Assembly (NCBI GenBank): GCA_942159475.1
Contig: OW804096.1
Span: forward strand, 16,888,906 to 16,952,905
Length of the DNA stretch: 64,000 nucleotides
Direction: 5' to 3'
Origin: Sthenelais limicola
Lineage: Eukaryota; Annelida; Polychaeta; Phyllodocida; Sigalionidae
Part shown: positions 1 through 10,285 of the stretch, piece after piece
Layout: every line of letters starts with the position of its first letter
How positions within the stretch are numbered: position 1 is the stretch's first letter
Notes under the pieces: generated by a model
The model's input: only the letters and a program-made list of their open reading frames with translations
What the model was told of the DNA's origin: nothing
Databases searched by the model: none
Translations under genes and position numbers: made by a program

Positions 1-36
1 TTAGAACCCAACACAATACCTAATATTAAAAAAAAC

Positions 37-147
37 AATACCTAATATACTCAGATATAACCAGTATTTATGAATATGCAGCCTAATTTAGCAGAATTTA
101 CTAAATGCGAAGAGCTGCTGAGTGTACATTTTCTGACGATCTTACCC
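37..147 (-). repeat. B element, partial
   Basis: Right half of a B copy: the central AATATACTCAGATATA stretch, then GCAGAATTTACTAAATG, then a diverged end (TTTCTGACGATCTTACCC). The left half is missing. A short direct repeat (ACAATACCTAATAT) at about 11-49 marks the broken edge. Confidence 0.65.
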
Positions 148-168
148 ATATACTCCAGTGCCTTGTAC

Positions 169-268
169 TTAAAAGCCCTAGTCCACTAAGCTGATTCTCA
201 TGTGATCTTTCGCCGCAGAGAACATCATTAAATTCCGTGAGAATCGGCTTAGTGGACAAGGGCCTTAA
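169..268. repeat. I palindromic element, copy 1
   Basis: Short foldback sequence whose left arm (CCTAGTCCACTAAGCTGATT) is repeated in inverted form by the right arm (GAATCGGCTTAGTGGACAAG). About 40 bp separate the arms, containing GCCGCAGAGAAC. A second, interrupted copy lies at 8917-9316, so this is a MITE-like family and not a local hairpin. Confidence 0.7.
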
Positions 269-356
269 GGCTCATTGACTTATTATGTGTGTGACTATAC
301 ATGTAGCATTTGTATCATGTAGCCCCTGTAGTTTCTATCGTTTGAACCATGTTGCT

Positions 357-858
357 CAATAGGGGATGTGCATGTCCACCATCTTGAATCTCGGAATTAT
401 GAGGGTTTTATGTCAGCTATAGGAGGCTATAGGAAACATGTTATGTTCAGCATGGACTGTTAACAGTGATCTCCTATGTAAATAGCCATGGTTTTACATG
501 TTTCCATGAAAACAATTTCATCTTTTCCATCATGCATTTGGTTATTTAATGATTTAAAATTCTAAGTGATTGAGACAACTCAAAACACGAAGGGACACAG
601 ATGTGTGTATTTGAAGGAGGATTAATGTGTTGGGGCGATCTACGTTTCGGTCTTACATTCGACCTTCATCAGGATGCTTATTTAATGATTTAATTTATAG
701 ATCATTTACACAAGCTATGATATTGATGAAAAGATCTTTGCATTTTTCATTGAAAATGTACCGGTAGCTAAATATATGTATATGTCAGATTTGGACCGAA
801 TCCATCCCAGCATGCACTGTAATAGACATGCGCAGTGAGACATGCAAATCCCCTATTG
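357..858 (-). mobile_element. D element, copy 1, interrupted by a 120-bp insert
   Basis: Inverted ends CAATAGGGGATGTGCATG and GCAAATCCCCTATTG. Inner markers are shared with the other D copies: ATCATGCATTTGG, GTTCAGCATGG and AGACATGCGCAGTGA. The copy is split at 558-677 by an insert flanked by a 16-bp direct repeat. It is the most diverged full D copy here and encodes nothing. Confidence 0.75.
558..677 (-). mobile_element. 120-bp insert with hammerhead-like core
   Basis: The insert lies inside D copy 1 and is bounded by the exact repeat TTATTTAATGATTTAA at 542-557 and 678-693, as expected for retrotransposition. On the minus strand, CTGATGA (672-666) is followed by A, a 4-bp stem GGTC/GACC (664-661, 652-649) around an 8-nt loop, and then GAAAC (648-644). 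That is the conserved hammerhead ribozyme core and stem II. Known family context: type I hammerheads occur in Penelope-like elements and small metazoan retrozymes. A possible stem III (CG, loop TAGAT, CG) is followed by C where the active fold needs U. The rest of the insert has no ORF and no poly(A). Confidence 0.55.
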
Positions 859-1211
859 CCTTAGATATGTACTTTTCTATGTGTTGAGCTCACCATGTTT
901 GGATGTGATCGCGCTCAGAATTGTGTGTATCCTATCTGTCTGACTTATGTTGGTAGTGTTAATTTTCTGTGTACTCCTTGTCGATGTAGTTAGCATTATA
1001 TTATTACGTTTGAGTTCATCTGTACATATGGATGGACACTATTGTTATATTCACACAGTGCGTTAAGCACTTGTCAGTATTATTATCGAGATTTTGTAGT
1101 TTTTAGGACAGAAGTGTTTGTTCACATTGTTCAGTATCTGTGTAAGCTGTACCGTCTATATATTGCACTGTAACACAATTGTTCACAGGTTTGAATGAGT
1201 GCGTATGGTGT
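859..1211. other. Unassigned intergenic DNA
   Basis: AT-rich sequence between D copy 1 and B copy 1. I see no ORF, splice-supported exon, tandem repeat or recognisable element. Confidence 0.5.
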
Positions 1212-1215
1212 ATAT

Positions 1216-1450
1216 GGGTCAGATTTTCAGAAAATGTACAATTGGCAGCTGTACACATTTAGTAAATTCTGCTGAATAAAGCTGCAATTTGGTCAATACT
1301 AGGTAAATTCGAGAATATTGTGTATTGCATTGATTCTAGCAATCTGTTTGGTTAGGTTGAACTGTATTTTGAACTTTATTTTCGTCTGAAATTAGGGTCA
1401 TTTGAGAAGATTGGCGAAGGTGAATTGTACATTTTCTGAAAATCTGACCC
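1216..1450 (+). mobile_element. B element, full length
   Basis: Complete copy. GGGTCAGATTTTCAGAAAAT is at the left end and its reverse complement at the right, with ATAT on both sides. Inside are CAGCTGTACACATTTAG, AATTCGAGAATATT and GGATTGGTGAAGG-like blocks common to the family. Non-coding and about 235 bp, so a MITE-type element. Confidence 0.8.
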
Positions 1451-1454
1451 ATAT

Positions 1455-3107
1455 GGATGCCATTGGAATAAAGTTTTCAATGTGTGTATTATTTATATGT
1501 GTTGATGGTAAAAGTCGACGTAAGATTCTTTCTTGGGTAATTTACACATAGTGAGTTTTAATTAGACGTAGTAACTTGTTATCATGAAAAAGTGTGCATT
1601 GCAGGTGTTCATTATTTTGTAGCTGTTCAAGCGGTGACTAAATAATATTCATGTATTTGTCTTGGTTTATTTTTTTCTTAAACAGAAATTTTATTCAGGC
1701 TTTGTATTATTGTTTTGATGCCCTCACCTCAGATGTGATGTTCTTTAGCACCCTGATTATATTTCAGCATTTCGAGGGGTGCAGTGTATATACAATATCA
1801 ATAATCCATCAGTACAATCTTTAAGTTTTATATAAACCTCGTGCCATTATAATACATAAATAACTTGTTGTAAGCCGTTTTTGTCTAATATTTAAACATT
1901 TAAAGAAACGAAAAATGAGAGATGGATGGAGTATGAAATGAGATGTTTTAACGAAATAATGTAATGTAAGGGTTCCCGACTATTGCATATCATTTCTTGT
2001 GTCGAGATGAGATGGGTGAATCGTTATTACATGCTTGTGTTTATGCAGATTTGTGTCTTGTGCGAGAAGCTGAACCATTGCCATTTATTGAACACAATAA
2101 AACAAACACCAATATTATAGTTACAGGCATTCTTTCTGTGTTTTTTTGTCTTTTTAGTAGCGTGAGTAAAAGTTCATACACAACTAAAATTAATACATAT
2201 GTGCTGCCACCTGTAGGTACAGTTGGTAATTAATATCATGACAACAGGTAAAATAATGCTTTCAGATCCAAGTTATACAATACAAACAAGGTTTCCTGAA
2301 TCAATGTAATATAAATAATATTACAGGCTCCCGCCTAGAAAAGCCTTGAATTTGGAGAAGAAAAAAATGGCCTTGAAATGTTCGAAGATACTGTTTCTTG
2401 CTATACACTTTCCCACCTTTCAGTAAATGACTCAGAAATTTATTTAAAGCTGAAAAACTGTTATTAATATCAAAACGGGGTGTAAAACGTCATTGGCCTA
2501 TGAAAAACAACAAATACAACCCCATAGGTCCCGTCATTGAGGTTATAACAAATTATTGATTTCGGTCTTGAAAATCACTAAAATAGGCCTGAATAAGCCT
2601 TGAATTCCTTTAGTTCATAAGTGCGGAGACCCTGTATTAAATTATACCCAGTATTTATAAAACTGATACGCCATCTATATTAATGTTCGGGAAGTAAAAC
2701 CACAAGGCAGATTCATGAAAGTGTTAACTTGTGTTAATCTGGTAAATCAAGTGATGTTGAAAGAGATTGAGGCTAGATCCCTAGCTAGATTGGATGCACC
2801 GTCAGCTGTTCAATGTAAAAGCTAAGGGTATTTGAACATGAGTTTATTATAATATACCACAAGGTGGCGTGGCAGCGCCGTGGTAATTAGGCTGCCAGAG
2901 GGAGCTGCAAGTTTATGGAGTTATTCACTAGGTGTCGCCCATCAATACTGAACGATCAATAAAAAAGAAAGCGGGCAGATGTCATTTCTATTAGTCCCAC
3001 TTTGGTTAACAAAAACTTTGATTTAATGTATATCTACAACTGACACCTCAATAATAATCCTGATATATAACGTATGATATAGCGTGAACACATGTATAGG
3101 ATAGAAC
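1455..3107. other. Intergenic DNA without a recognised gene
   Basis: AT-rich. The only ORF of note (1997-2233, 78 codons) has low-complexity composition and no recognisable domain, so I do not call it. A short GC-richer patch at about 2860-2945 (GGTGGCGTGGCAGCGCCG) is unlike its surroundings but matches nothing I know. Confidence 0.5.
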
Positions 3108-3111
3108 AAAT

Positions 3112-3502
3112 AGGAAAATGAGTCATAAGTCGCAAAAAATGGATTTTGAGATATCACCATATTTGAAAAGATGAGATAAACCTGATTCCAATGATAGTAA
3201 ACAGTCTAATAATCAAATGAATATTTCTAGATTTTTAGTTTGATATTTTCGTTTTTGAAAAAAATGTTTCCAATATTTCTGGGGGTCAATAAACAGTAAA
3301 GTAACTAAATGTAGTCCATATGAAGACCTTCAAAACGAAAGGATATATTACATAGATTGTTCTTAAATTTGATACATCAATTAATTGATATAGCTATAAC
3401 CCACCAAAATTTAGAACATTCCAATAATGAGATCTTGTGAAAAAAACACTTTGAAAAATATCAATTATGCGACTTATGACTCATTTTCCTGAAACACATC
3501 AC
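3112..3502 (+). mobile_element. A element, copy 1, TSD AAAT
   Basis: Begins AGGAAAATGAGTCATAAGTC, so it lacks the outermost 12 bp of the left terminus, and ends with the full right terminus TCCTGAAACACATCAC. AAAT occurs on both sides (3108-3111 and 3503-3506). The body has the conserved CCAATATTTCTGGGGGTC and CATATGAAGACCTTC blocks. Confidence 0.8.
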
Positions 3503-3820
3503 AAATAGGTCGACATTAACGCTACAATACAAAGGAAATCCATAAATCGACCCCCAAAACTACTTTTTCCTATTGCTGCAGACAGTTAGGCCCTAAGATT
3601 CGAATAAAAAAATTAAGACAAATTTATATTTTCTAGAATTCCTTGAGGCTCTTTACTAAGAAATATTTCTAAGGAGGCCATCTGAATTCCAAATGATTGA
3701 TAGTGCCGAACAGGGTTTTTTTTTACCGATCACACTATAGACGTGTTTTTTTTTACGAAGGCATTAATGTATAAGTTTACAGTGGTGTTTCTCTCATGCA
3801 TTCACACGGAAAGCCTCTTC

Positions 3821-4161
3821 ATGATTGTGTTATGGTAACATGTATAGCATATGGATATTGTCATTAGAGCACTGATAAATATCCCATGCTGAATATTACG
3901 TGATTTTTTTTATCAATTTTAGCCTTTAGTCTCATAATTCCATGCGAATAAAGATCCAACCTTTTTTATTATCATGATTTGTATAATTTCGTGTCTACAA
4001 TATCCTGCTTATGTTGAGAGATATTTTCTATGAATCATTTTCTAATATTTTTCTATCTGATTTAAATCAGCTTTTCTGAGAATAGCGTACTTCTTTGCAT
4101 AATGTTTGGCTGAATAAAAATCTTAAAACAAACAAAATGGCGGCTATGTAACTTCCCTATT
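3821..4161 (+). mobile_element. D element, copy 2, interrupted
   Basis: Left portion has TGTTATGGTAACATG, GAGCACTGATAAATATCCCA and CATAATTCCATGCGAAT. The right portion resumes at AAAATGGCGGCTATG and ends TCCCTATTACTG. About 160 bp of unrelated AT-rich DNA (about 3970-4130) separates them, and the expected left terminus is missing. Confidence 0.6.
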
Positions 4162-4772
4162 ACTGCTAACACAATCTAGGACCATTACTATGGTCAGTCG
4201 GTGTATATTGAGCAATAAAAGAATACATTGAATTAATTTTTTTATTTTTTATTTAGTATTTTTATACAGCACATCTTCTGCAATAAGACAGTTTAGTTAT
4301 GAACAAAAACAAGTACATTGTACAGTGAAGTTCAATAAACAAATGGCATTTACATTGAGATATGGGCTCACAGATGACAATCCAATACAGAATAACCATG
4401 GTCTTCCGCCCACCGCTGTGTCTATCTAGACCTAACACTATTTAACAAAGTCCAAAATAAGACCCAGGGTCAATATCAGAAACCAAATGAATCATTTTCT
4501 AATATTTTATATATTATTGAATATCATTTATAACAGACAGCCATTGCAGCGGATTAATAATATGAATATATTCGATTATAATTCTAGTATTTAATATCTT
4601 TCAATACGAGAGACCTACTCACAGCTCTAGAGCTACCATGCGAGTGGCGACACGCCTACTGTGACGTCACAAATTCTAGTATTTAATTAGGCCTATTTTA
4701 TAATTCAGACGGATCACGAGATAAACTTCGCAGCAACAGGTACAGACTTTATGAAGTAGTAATATATATTAT

Positions 4773-4903
4773 GTGATCCGTTTTAGGATAATAAGTTGTA
4801 AGTCGCAAAATATGGATTTTGAGATACCATGATATTTGCAAAGAGGACATCGAGCCGATTCCAATGATAGTAAACACTAGGACACCTAATGAGTGTTTCT
4901 AAT
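4773..4903 (+). mobile_element. A element, copy 2, left part
   Basis: Starts GTGATCCGTTTTAGGATAAT and runs through GATTCCAATGATAGTAAACA before stopping at AGTGTTTCT. The same copy resumes at 6491, as alignment to the intact copy at 41223 shows. About 75 bp of family sequence is missing at the break. Confidence 0.65.
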
Positions 4904-5240
4904 GAGTGTTTTAACGCAGCGCTCGTTAAACAACGGAACGCAGCGATGGTCTGGTAACGACCAAAAGAGCGCGTTCGTTAATCCCGTATCATAAAGCCTG
5001 CGTTAACCATGCGTTAATCAAGGTGTCGTTTGTCAAGCTAACAACAGATTTTAGCGCCCGTTAATTTTAGCCAGCGAGCGCTAGAAGAATTCAACAACAC
5101 GCCATCTACCTATAGTGTGGGAACCAAATTAGCATAGCATCTCTACCTTCACTACAATTAAGAGACATACAGACGTATTGTTACCGCATTTCACTGAAAA
5201 TGCGCTGGGTCCCAAGGAAGGGCCTTTAATGGGGGTGGTG

Positions 5241-5266
5241 GTGGGGCGGGGGGGGGGGGGGGGGGC
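5241..5266 (+). repeat. Poly(G) tract
   Basis: A GGTGGTGGTGGGGCGG lead runs into an uninterrupted G run of roughly 18. The G-rich strand could form a quadruplex and is a likely assembly or polymerase slippage site. Confidence 0.8.
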
Positions 5267-5302
5267 TGGCATAAGTTTGACAAGACAAGTTGAATCACAT
5301 TT

Positions 5303-5711
5303 GTTATGTGTTTCAGGAAAATGAGTCATAAGTCGCAAAATTGATGTTTTTTAAAGTGTTTTTTTTCACAATATCACATTATTGGAATGATCTAATTTTT
5401 GAAGGGTTGATAACTCATGGTTACATCAATCGATGTATCAAATTTCAGGACAATCTATGTAATATGTCCATTCGTTTTAAAGGTCCTCATATGGACTACA
5501 TATAGTTACTTTACTGTTTATTGACCCCCAGAAATATTGCAAACTTTTCTTTTCAAAAATAAAAATATCCAACTTAAAATCTGGAAATACTTATTAGATT
5601 ATTAGACTGTTTACTATCATTGGAATCGTCTTGATCCCATCTTTACAAATATAATGATATCTCAAAATGTATTTTTTGCGACTTATGACTCATTTTCCCG
5701 GAACACATCAC
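5303..5711 (-). mobile_element. A element, copy 3, TSD ATTT
   Basis: Full-length copy with termini GTTATGTGTTTCAGG and CCCGGAACACATCAC, flanked by ATTT at 5299-5302 and 5712-5715. It is nested in the insert that splits A copy 2, so A transposed more than once during the history of this locus. Confidence 0.85.
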
Positions 5712-6490
5712 ATTTACTCTTGGCAAGATTGTATATACAATTACAAGCTGTTTAAAGCGTTTCTTTTCTAATATATTCTATTATATCTCTTTACATCTCT
5801 ATACATCTCTTTAAAAGGGAAAATGCAAGGATAACTTTCAATGTCCAATATCCAATATATAGGTTAGTTTTCAATCCCATCATTTAGACAATAATTAAGT
5901 CAAGGGACTTGTAGGCCTACCCTGGCATTTATTCAAGGCCCACCGTTCATTCAAGGCATGGCGTTTTTCCAAAGAAGGCAGAATAAATATATCAAGTAAT
6001 AGTTCAGATGTGATGCTCTCACATACAACTTAATCAAGGAAATACGGTACTTTGGGGACGCATCTTAAATGCGCCCAAATATATGGCAACGCAACGTCGT
6101 CGACGTAGAAAGCTCCATATTCATTTTCACTACCCTGTGTTATTGGACTGGAAATCCCATTAATGTAGAGAGATTTATTTCCGCCCAAAAATTTACTAAA
6201 TTTGCAGATACATGGCTATTTTTTTCCTGGTACTGAGCTAAATGACTAAAGTAAATATTAGTAACATTTCAGATGACACCCTTGCAACGATTATATTAAT
6301 AATAAGTAAATGAAAAATTCCGCGATATATTAACGCAACGATTTTTGCGTTGCGCTGATTAACCACAATAGTTGTTCATTAACGAGCATTGTGTACAAAT
6401 TTGTCGTTGCTTTGAAGCATTATGAAACGGAATACTGTGGTTAAGTCCAATAGCGCGCGCTGGTCTGGATTATGAAACGCCCGACTGGAT

Positions 6491-6713
6491 GGGTAATAAC
6501 CAATAAAGTAACTAAATACACTCCATAAGAAGGCCTTCAAAACGCAAGGATATATCTAATCCAATGTCCTGAGATTTGGTACATAGATTCAGATGACTAT
6601 AAGTGCTCAACCCGCCAGAAATCAGAACATTCCAACAAAGATATCTTATAAATAAAACACTTTGAAAAATATAAATTCTGTGACTTGTGACTGATTTTCC
6701 TGGAACACATCAC
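6491..6713 (+). mobile_element. A element, copy 2, right part
   Basis: Resumes at AATAAAGTAACTAAATAC and runs to the right terminus TTTTCCTGGAACACATCAC, followed by ATAT. Pairs with 4773-4903. Diverged: TGTGACTTGTGACTG instead of TGCGACTTATGACTC. Confidence 0.65.
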
Positions 6714-6717
6714 ATAT

Positions 6718-7232
6718 GACGTACTGACAGGTATTAATAAGTAGTTTTAATGTCCAGTTCATGGCATAGTTCAGGGTAATAACGAGTTGCAATATCTACC
6801 AAGCTGTCCTTATTTCAGTTGATCTTTTCCCCTCTATCCTCGTCGACTATTTCTGGCTCTTTCACAATGGCGTCTGGCTCTGACGCACAGGGACGCTGAC
6901 GTCACCAAGGAATCCGACATGATTTAGATTTAATGGGTTTTTTTATTCAGGAAACATACATTTCGTCAGAGTCGATATTCTCAGTAGGGCTTGATATTGA
7001 TTTACAGCGGTTTTAGTTGGTACAGATAGGACAAATTATTACACTACGATGAAAGAAATACTAATAAATGTTATAGATAAAGATGCTGAATCATTACCAA
7101 CATATCATCGATTGTGGGGCGGTTGTACTATTATTTTTCCCAGGTGTATCATACAAATTATTACAATACCAGGCATCGATTAACACCAGGACAAATCTAA
7201 GTAACAGAAAACCGAAAAAAGTTGCGTGCGGG
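6718..7232. other. Intergenic DNA
   Basis: No gene or repeat recognised. Contains a GC-richer stretch near 6840-6905 (TGGCTCTGACGCACAGGGAC). Confidence 0.45.
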
Positions 7233-7545
7233 GCTGTTTGCATGAACTTTTTTTTCTTGCTTTTAAAGGGTTTTATTCCAACATACCTGCCGTCTGGGCT
7301 CATACAATGCTAAGACATTTGATTACGTTGACCCTATTTTTATGGGTTTTCTTTTGGATTTTCGGGTTTTTCTTTCCCTCCACTTCTTTAAATTTAACTT
7401 TTAACTCCATCAGAGCATCTAACAAAACTTGCTCACATTAACATACAAAATACACTTCTCGTAAGAGGACAATTAAAAATACTTTCAATACACCCCATAA
7501 TTTTACCTTATAACTATACATCCACGCAACTTTGTGAAATTATTA

Positions 7546-8084
7546 TTATAATTTGTACATTTGACCCACGTATTTGTCTACTCTTTTCACCCACTTGTTA
7601 CTTTTTAGATCAAACACTGCATTGTACCTTAAGGAGCGATACCTTATTTTGATCTCGTTGAGAAAGGATCTGAAGACGATGTCATTCTCATAAAACAACT
7701 TCTGTCTATGAATATAATTCTTTGTCATTAACACAATCCAATTTAAGAACCAGCTATACTTTTTCTTTTTTAAGAAACCAAGCAGTATATCACACTTGTT
7801 AATACCTCCTACTATCACAGGTCTTAGTACTTCATTACGGCTAAATTCTTCACATAACTTAGTCCAGAATTCGCTGGTTCGTTGACATGTAACGAAGAAG
7901 TGGCATAGATCATCCCTCTCATCACAAAATGAGCATGTATCATTATCCTTGATCTTAATTGCTTTTAAATAAACATTACAGCATAATATGCTGTAATGTT
8001 TATTTAAAAGCAATTTCATATTATGGTGTTGTGGATCAAACGGTATTGTAATGATTGTATACGGGGCTCTGAGCTACCATAGGC
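7546..8084 (-). pseudogene. LINE ORF2 C-terminal fragment (zinc-binding RT tail)
   Basis: The open frame 7546-8019 (157 codons) has the C-x2-C...H-x4-C motif of the zinc-binding domain at the C-terminus of non-LTR reverse transcriptases: CSFC, DDLCHFFVTC, then FW. Upstream, in another frame (8016-8084), QSLQYRLIH is the family segment that normally precedes this domain. A frameshift therefore separates the two, right beside the 59-bp palindrome at 7957-8015. The palindrome's inner arm encodes family-like sequence while the outer arm encodes its inverted copy. The RT and endonuclease domains are absent, so it is dead. L1/Tx1-like is the best guess from the motif spacing. Confidence 0.75.
7957..8015. 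repeat. Perfect 59-bp palindrome inside the LINE
   Basis: The arm AATTGCTTTTAAATAAACAT (continuing to 7985, 29 nt) is followed by one central A (7986) and its exact reverse complement (7987-8015). No mismatch. It lies inside LINE coding sequence, where such symmetry has no coding reason. Confidence 0.95.
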
Positions 8085-8102
8085 AGCTGTTTGCATGAAC
8101 TT

Positions 8103-8916
8103 ATTTTTACAGTTCCCTACGCATCGCTCATACATCCCTAAAGTAATAAGGATACGCTTACATTGACTGATAGGTGAGCGGTGTAAAATCTCTCTAATGA
8201 CCGCCAATTACGTTGAACTGGGTATACATATATTTAGGCAAGGTGTGTAGGTGCCACATTGCAGCGCGCTTTCAGTTCTGAGGTTGCAGGTAGACGGCTC
8301 ATTCCCCACTGATCACTGTCTGTTACTTTTCCTTGCGGACCCCTCGACTCGCTCCATTCCCTTGAACCATGCCTTCAGGTTGCAGGTTGCAGGGAATCCC
8401 CTAACATCAAAGCGCGGGACCCTATTCGGGTGTTGATGTCACTCAATCTAGATATAGACTAGACTCAGACTCAGACTTGGGTAGGCGGGGATATGTGCTG
8501 TCAAATGTTACTTAACAAAAATCAATACTAAAACAAACCCAAACCTAACCTTAAATTGGTGGTGACGGTCCTAAGTCAGTAAAGCGGGTAGTGGACTGTC
8601 CCGAGTAGGTCCCACACTGCATCAAGTGAATGAATGCAGTGTTGAAAGGGTGAGTGCAATGTGGTAACTGCAACACCGTAACTACGAGCGGTAACCAATG
8701 AGAAGTAAAGTCTACTGATTACGTCCCTTCTGGCCTTTGGTGCTTGTCCTCTGATTTATAAAGATATTCCGCCATTAATTAGAACCATAAAAGAGGAGCG
8801 GTCATCCAGATTACTTTAAAGGTTTGGGGATCGATTCCATTCTTCTAGACAATCTTACTCGCTTCTCCACTGAACAGCCTCCTGTCCATATAATCGGTTA
8901 AGTATACATGTGTTGA
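8103..8916. other. Intergenic DNA
   Basis: No supported gene. The segment at 8250-8430 is GC-richer and holds repeated AGGTTGCAGG words, possibly a degenerate short retroposon, but I found no second copy in the window. CTAGACTCAGACTCAGACTT near 8460 is a tiny tandem repeat. Confidence 0.4.
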
Positions 8917-9316
8917 AAGGCCATAGTCCACTAAGCCGATTCTAATGCAAGGGCTCTTGATGGGGGTGGGGGGGATGGTCTTGATTTCTCCTGTCCCTTC
9001 CAAGAAACAGCAGGTGTCATTTGTGACTAAGAAAATTCTCTTGTCGTTTGTCACTTAAATTTTTGTAATAGCCTATGGACGTTTTATGTCGCTAAGGACT
9101 ATTAGCTACCATTAAGCTCTGATGTTGATTTGTCAGGCTAAGAAAGTGTTGTTGTCAATTGTCGCTGGATGCCCATCTCAATTTGTCCATCTAAGAAAAG
9201 GCCATGTTGATTTGTCAATGTAAGGCCTCAAGAGCCTTAATGCAACTTTGCGCTGCAGAGGACCTTTTTCCACTAAGATTCATGAGCATCGTCTTAGTGG
9301 ACTAGGACCTTAAATC
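8917..9316. repeat. I palindromic element, copy 2, interrupted
   Basis: Left arm AGTCCACTAAGCCGATTCTA and right arm CATCGTCTTAGTGGACTAGG, with TGCGCTGCAGAGGACC in the loop matching copy 1. The 8951-9237 interval is an inserted element with its own 8-bp TSD. Confidence 0.7.
8951..9237. mobile_element. hAT-like non-autonomous element, 8-bp TSD
   Basis: A 287-bp insert in the loop of an I element. Ends GGGCTCTTGA and TCAAGAGCCT are inverted repeats with one mismatch. The 8-bp TSD TAATGCAA lies at 8943-8950 and 9238-9245. An 8-bp TSD with short terminal repeats is typical of the hAT superfamily. There is no transposase ORF. Inside, TTTGTCA/TTGTCA words recur (ATTTGTGACTAAG, GATTTGTCAGGCTAAG, GATTTGTCAATGTAAG), perhaps degenerate subterminal motifs. 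Confidence 0.65.
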
Positions 9317-9835
9317 TGCAATAGTCACTGCCTTAATTGAACGGTCTTGGGGCTATAACCACCTTAGACAGAGACTAAGAGGATTAATATCCTCCATTTC
9401 AGGCCAGGTGCTTCGTCTCGGGATTATGCACCAAACAGTGCACCAGCAGCCCCTCAATTTTGGTCATTAATCCTACAACACTACTCATGTCCATGCATAT
9501 CTCTTAGTATAGCCTTCTCCCACTTTTTAACCAGGTTCATTCTTGGCCTTAACGATCATCACTTAATTTCCCTGTCACTTTTTGACTCAGCCTTTAATTA
9601 GGTGCTGATTATGGGCCTTCATGGGACTGGCCTGGACCAAACGTCAAAACAGCTCTATTTCTGTCAAACGCCGCCGGTTGACTTTTAAAAAGGATGAATC
9701 GCTTCCACTGTGGTGTGGTCTCAACTTCGAAAGAGTTTTTATGATAAATGAAATAGGATGTAAGCTTGAAGTAGTTGGCGCTATTTCTTGGAGGATGAGA
9801 AAGCAGTGCCTGTCCCACTGCACTTTCTCTCACAC
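9317..9835. other. Intergenic DNA
   Basis: No recognised gene or family copy between the I element and the pyrimidine tract. Confidence 0.45.
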
Positions 9836-10285
9836 TCTGTCTCTGTTTGCTCCCCCCACCCCTTCTCCCGCCCATACTTCCTCTTTTATATCCCTCGTTC
9901 TTCTCTATCTCTCCTCTCTTCATCTCATTCTCTCCTTTATCTCTCCTCTCTACATCTCATTCCCTTTTTTTAATCTCTTTCTCTCTTCTGCCTCGCTTCT
10001 TCTATCTCTATCGGTATTTCTCGCTCTCCTATGTGCCCCCTTTCTCCCTCTCTCTCTCCCCTCTCTCTTTCTTGCTATTTCTCACCTCCCTAACACTCTC
10101 CTGTCTCTGTACCTCTCTCCTGTGCCTCTTTCTACCTCTCTCTCTTTCTTTCTCTCTCCTTCATCTGTATCTCAGACCTCTCCAATCCTTTCTCTCCTCT
10201 CTCCCTTGCCTCTTTCTACCTCTCTCTCTCTCTGTCTCTCTCCTCTCCCTCTTGTTCTACCTCTACCCCACACTTATCTCTCCAA
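9836..10285 (+). repeat. CT-rich low-complexity tract
   Basis: About 450 bp of almost pure C/T built from TCTC, CCTC and TTCT words, with TCTACCTCTCTCTCT-type segments repeated. It produces long Ser/Leu/Pro-rich ORFs in two frames (9621-10304 and 9847-10338) that are artefacts of composition. Confidence 0.85.

Larger units (their letters stand above)
4904..6490. mobile_element. Unclassified ~1.6-kb insert splitting an A copy
   Basis: Both edges are rich in GCG and GTTAA words: AACGCAGCGCTCGTTAAAC on the left; TGCGTTGCGCTGATTAACC and GCGCGCTGGTCTGGATTATG on the right. Partly inverted matches occur (ATCATAAAG and TTATGAAACG, GGTCTGG in both). An intact A element is nested at 5303-5711. No ORF above 70 codons. 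A terminal inverted-repeat element is possible but not proven. Confidence 0.4.
7250..8085 (-). mobile_element. 5'-truncated L1/Tx1-like LINE, with TSD
   Basis: An 836-bp minus-strand insertion bounded by an exact 17-bp direct repeat, GCTGTTTGCATGAACTT, at 7233-7249 and 8086-8102. The 3' end (7250 onward) starts with a short poly(A) (T run on the plus strand), has AATAAA nearby, and includes about 295 bp of 3' UTR. Only the last ~175 codons of ORF2 remain. Truncation, poly(A) tail and TSD are the hallmarks of target-primed reverse transcription. Confidence 0.85.

Noticed and set aside
1212..1454. B elements as having a proven 4-bp TSD
   Set aside because: ATAT is its own reverse complement, and several copies have non-matching flanks (AAAT, ATTT, ACAT), so TSD length cannot be fixed from this window.
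1997..2233. 78-codon ORF as a small gene
   Set aside because: No recognisable domain, no supporting splice or promoter signal, and a length expected by chance in 64 kb of six frames.
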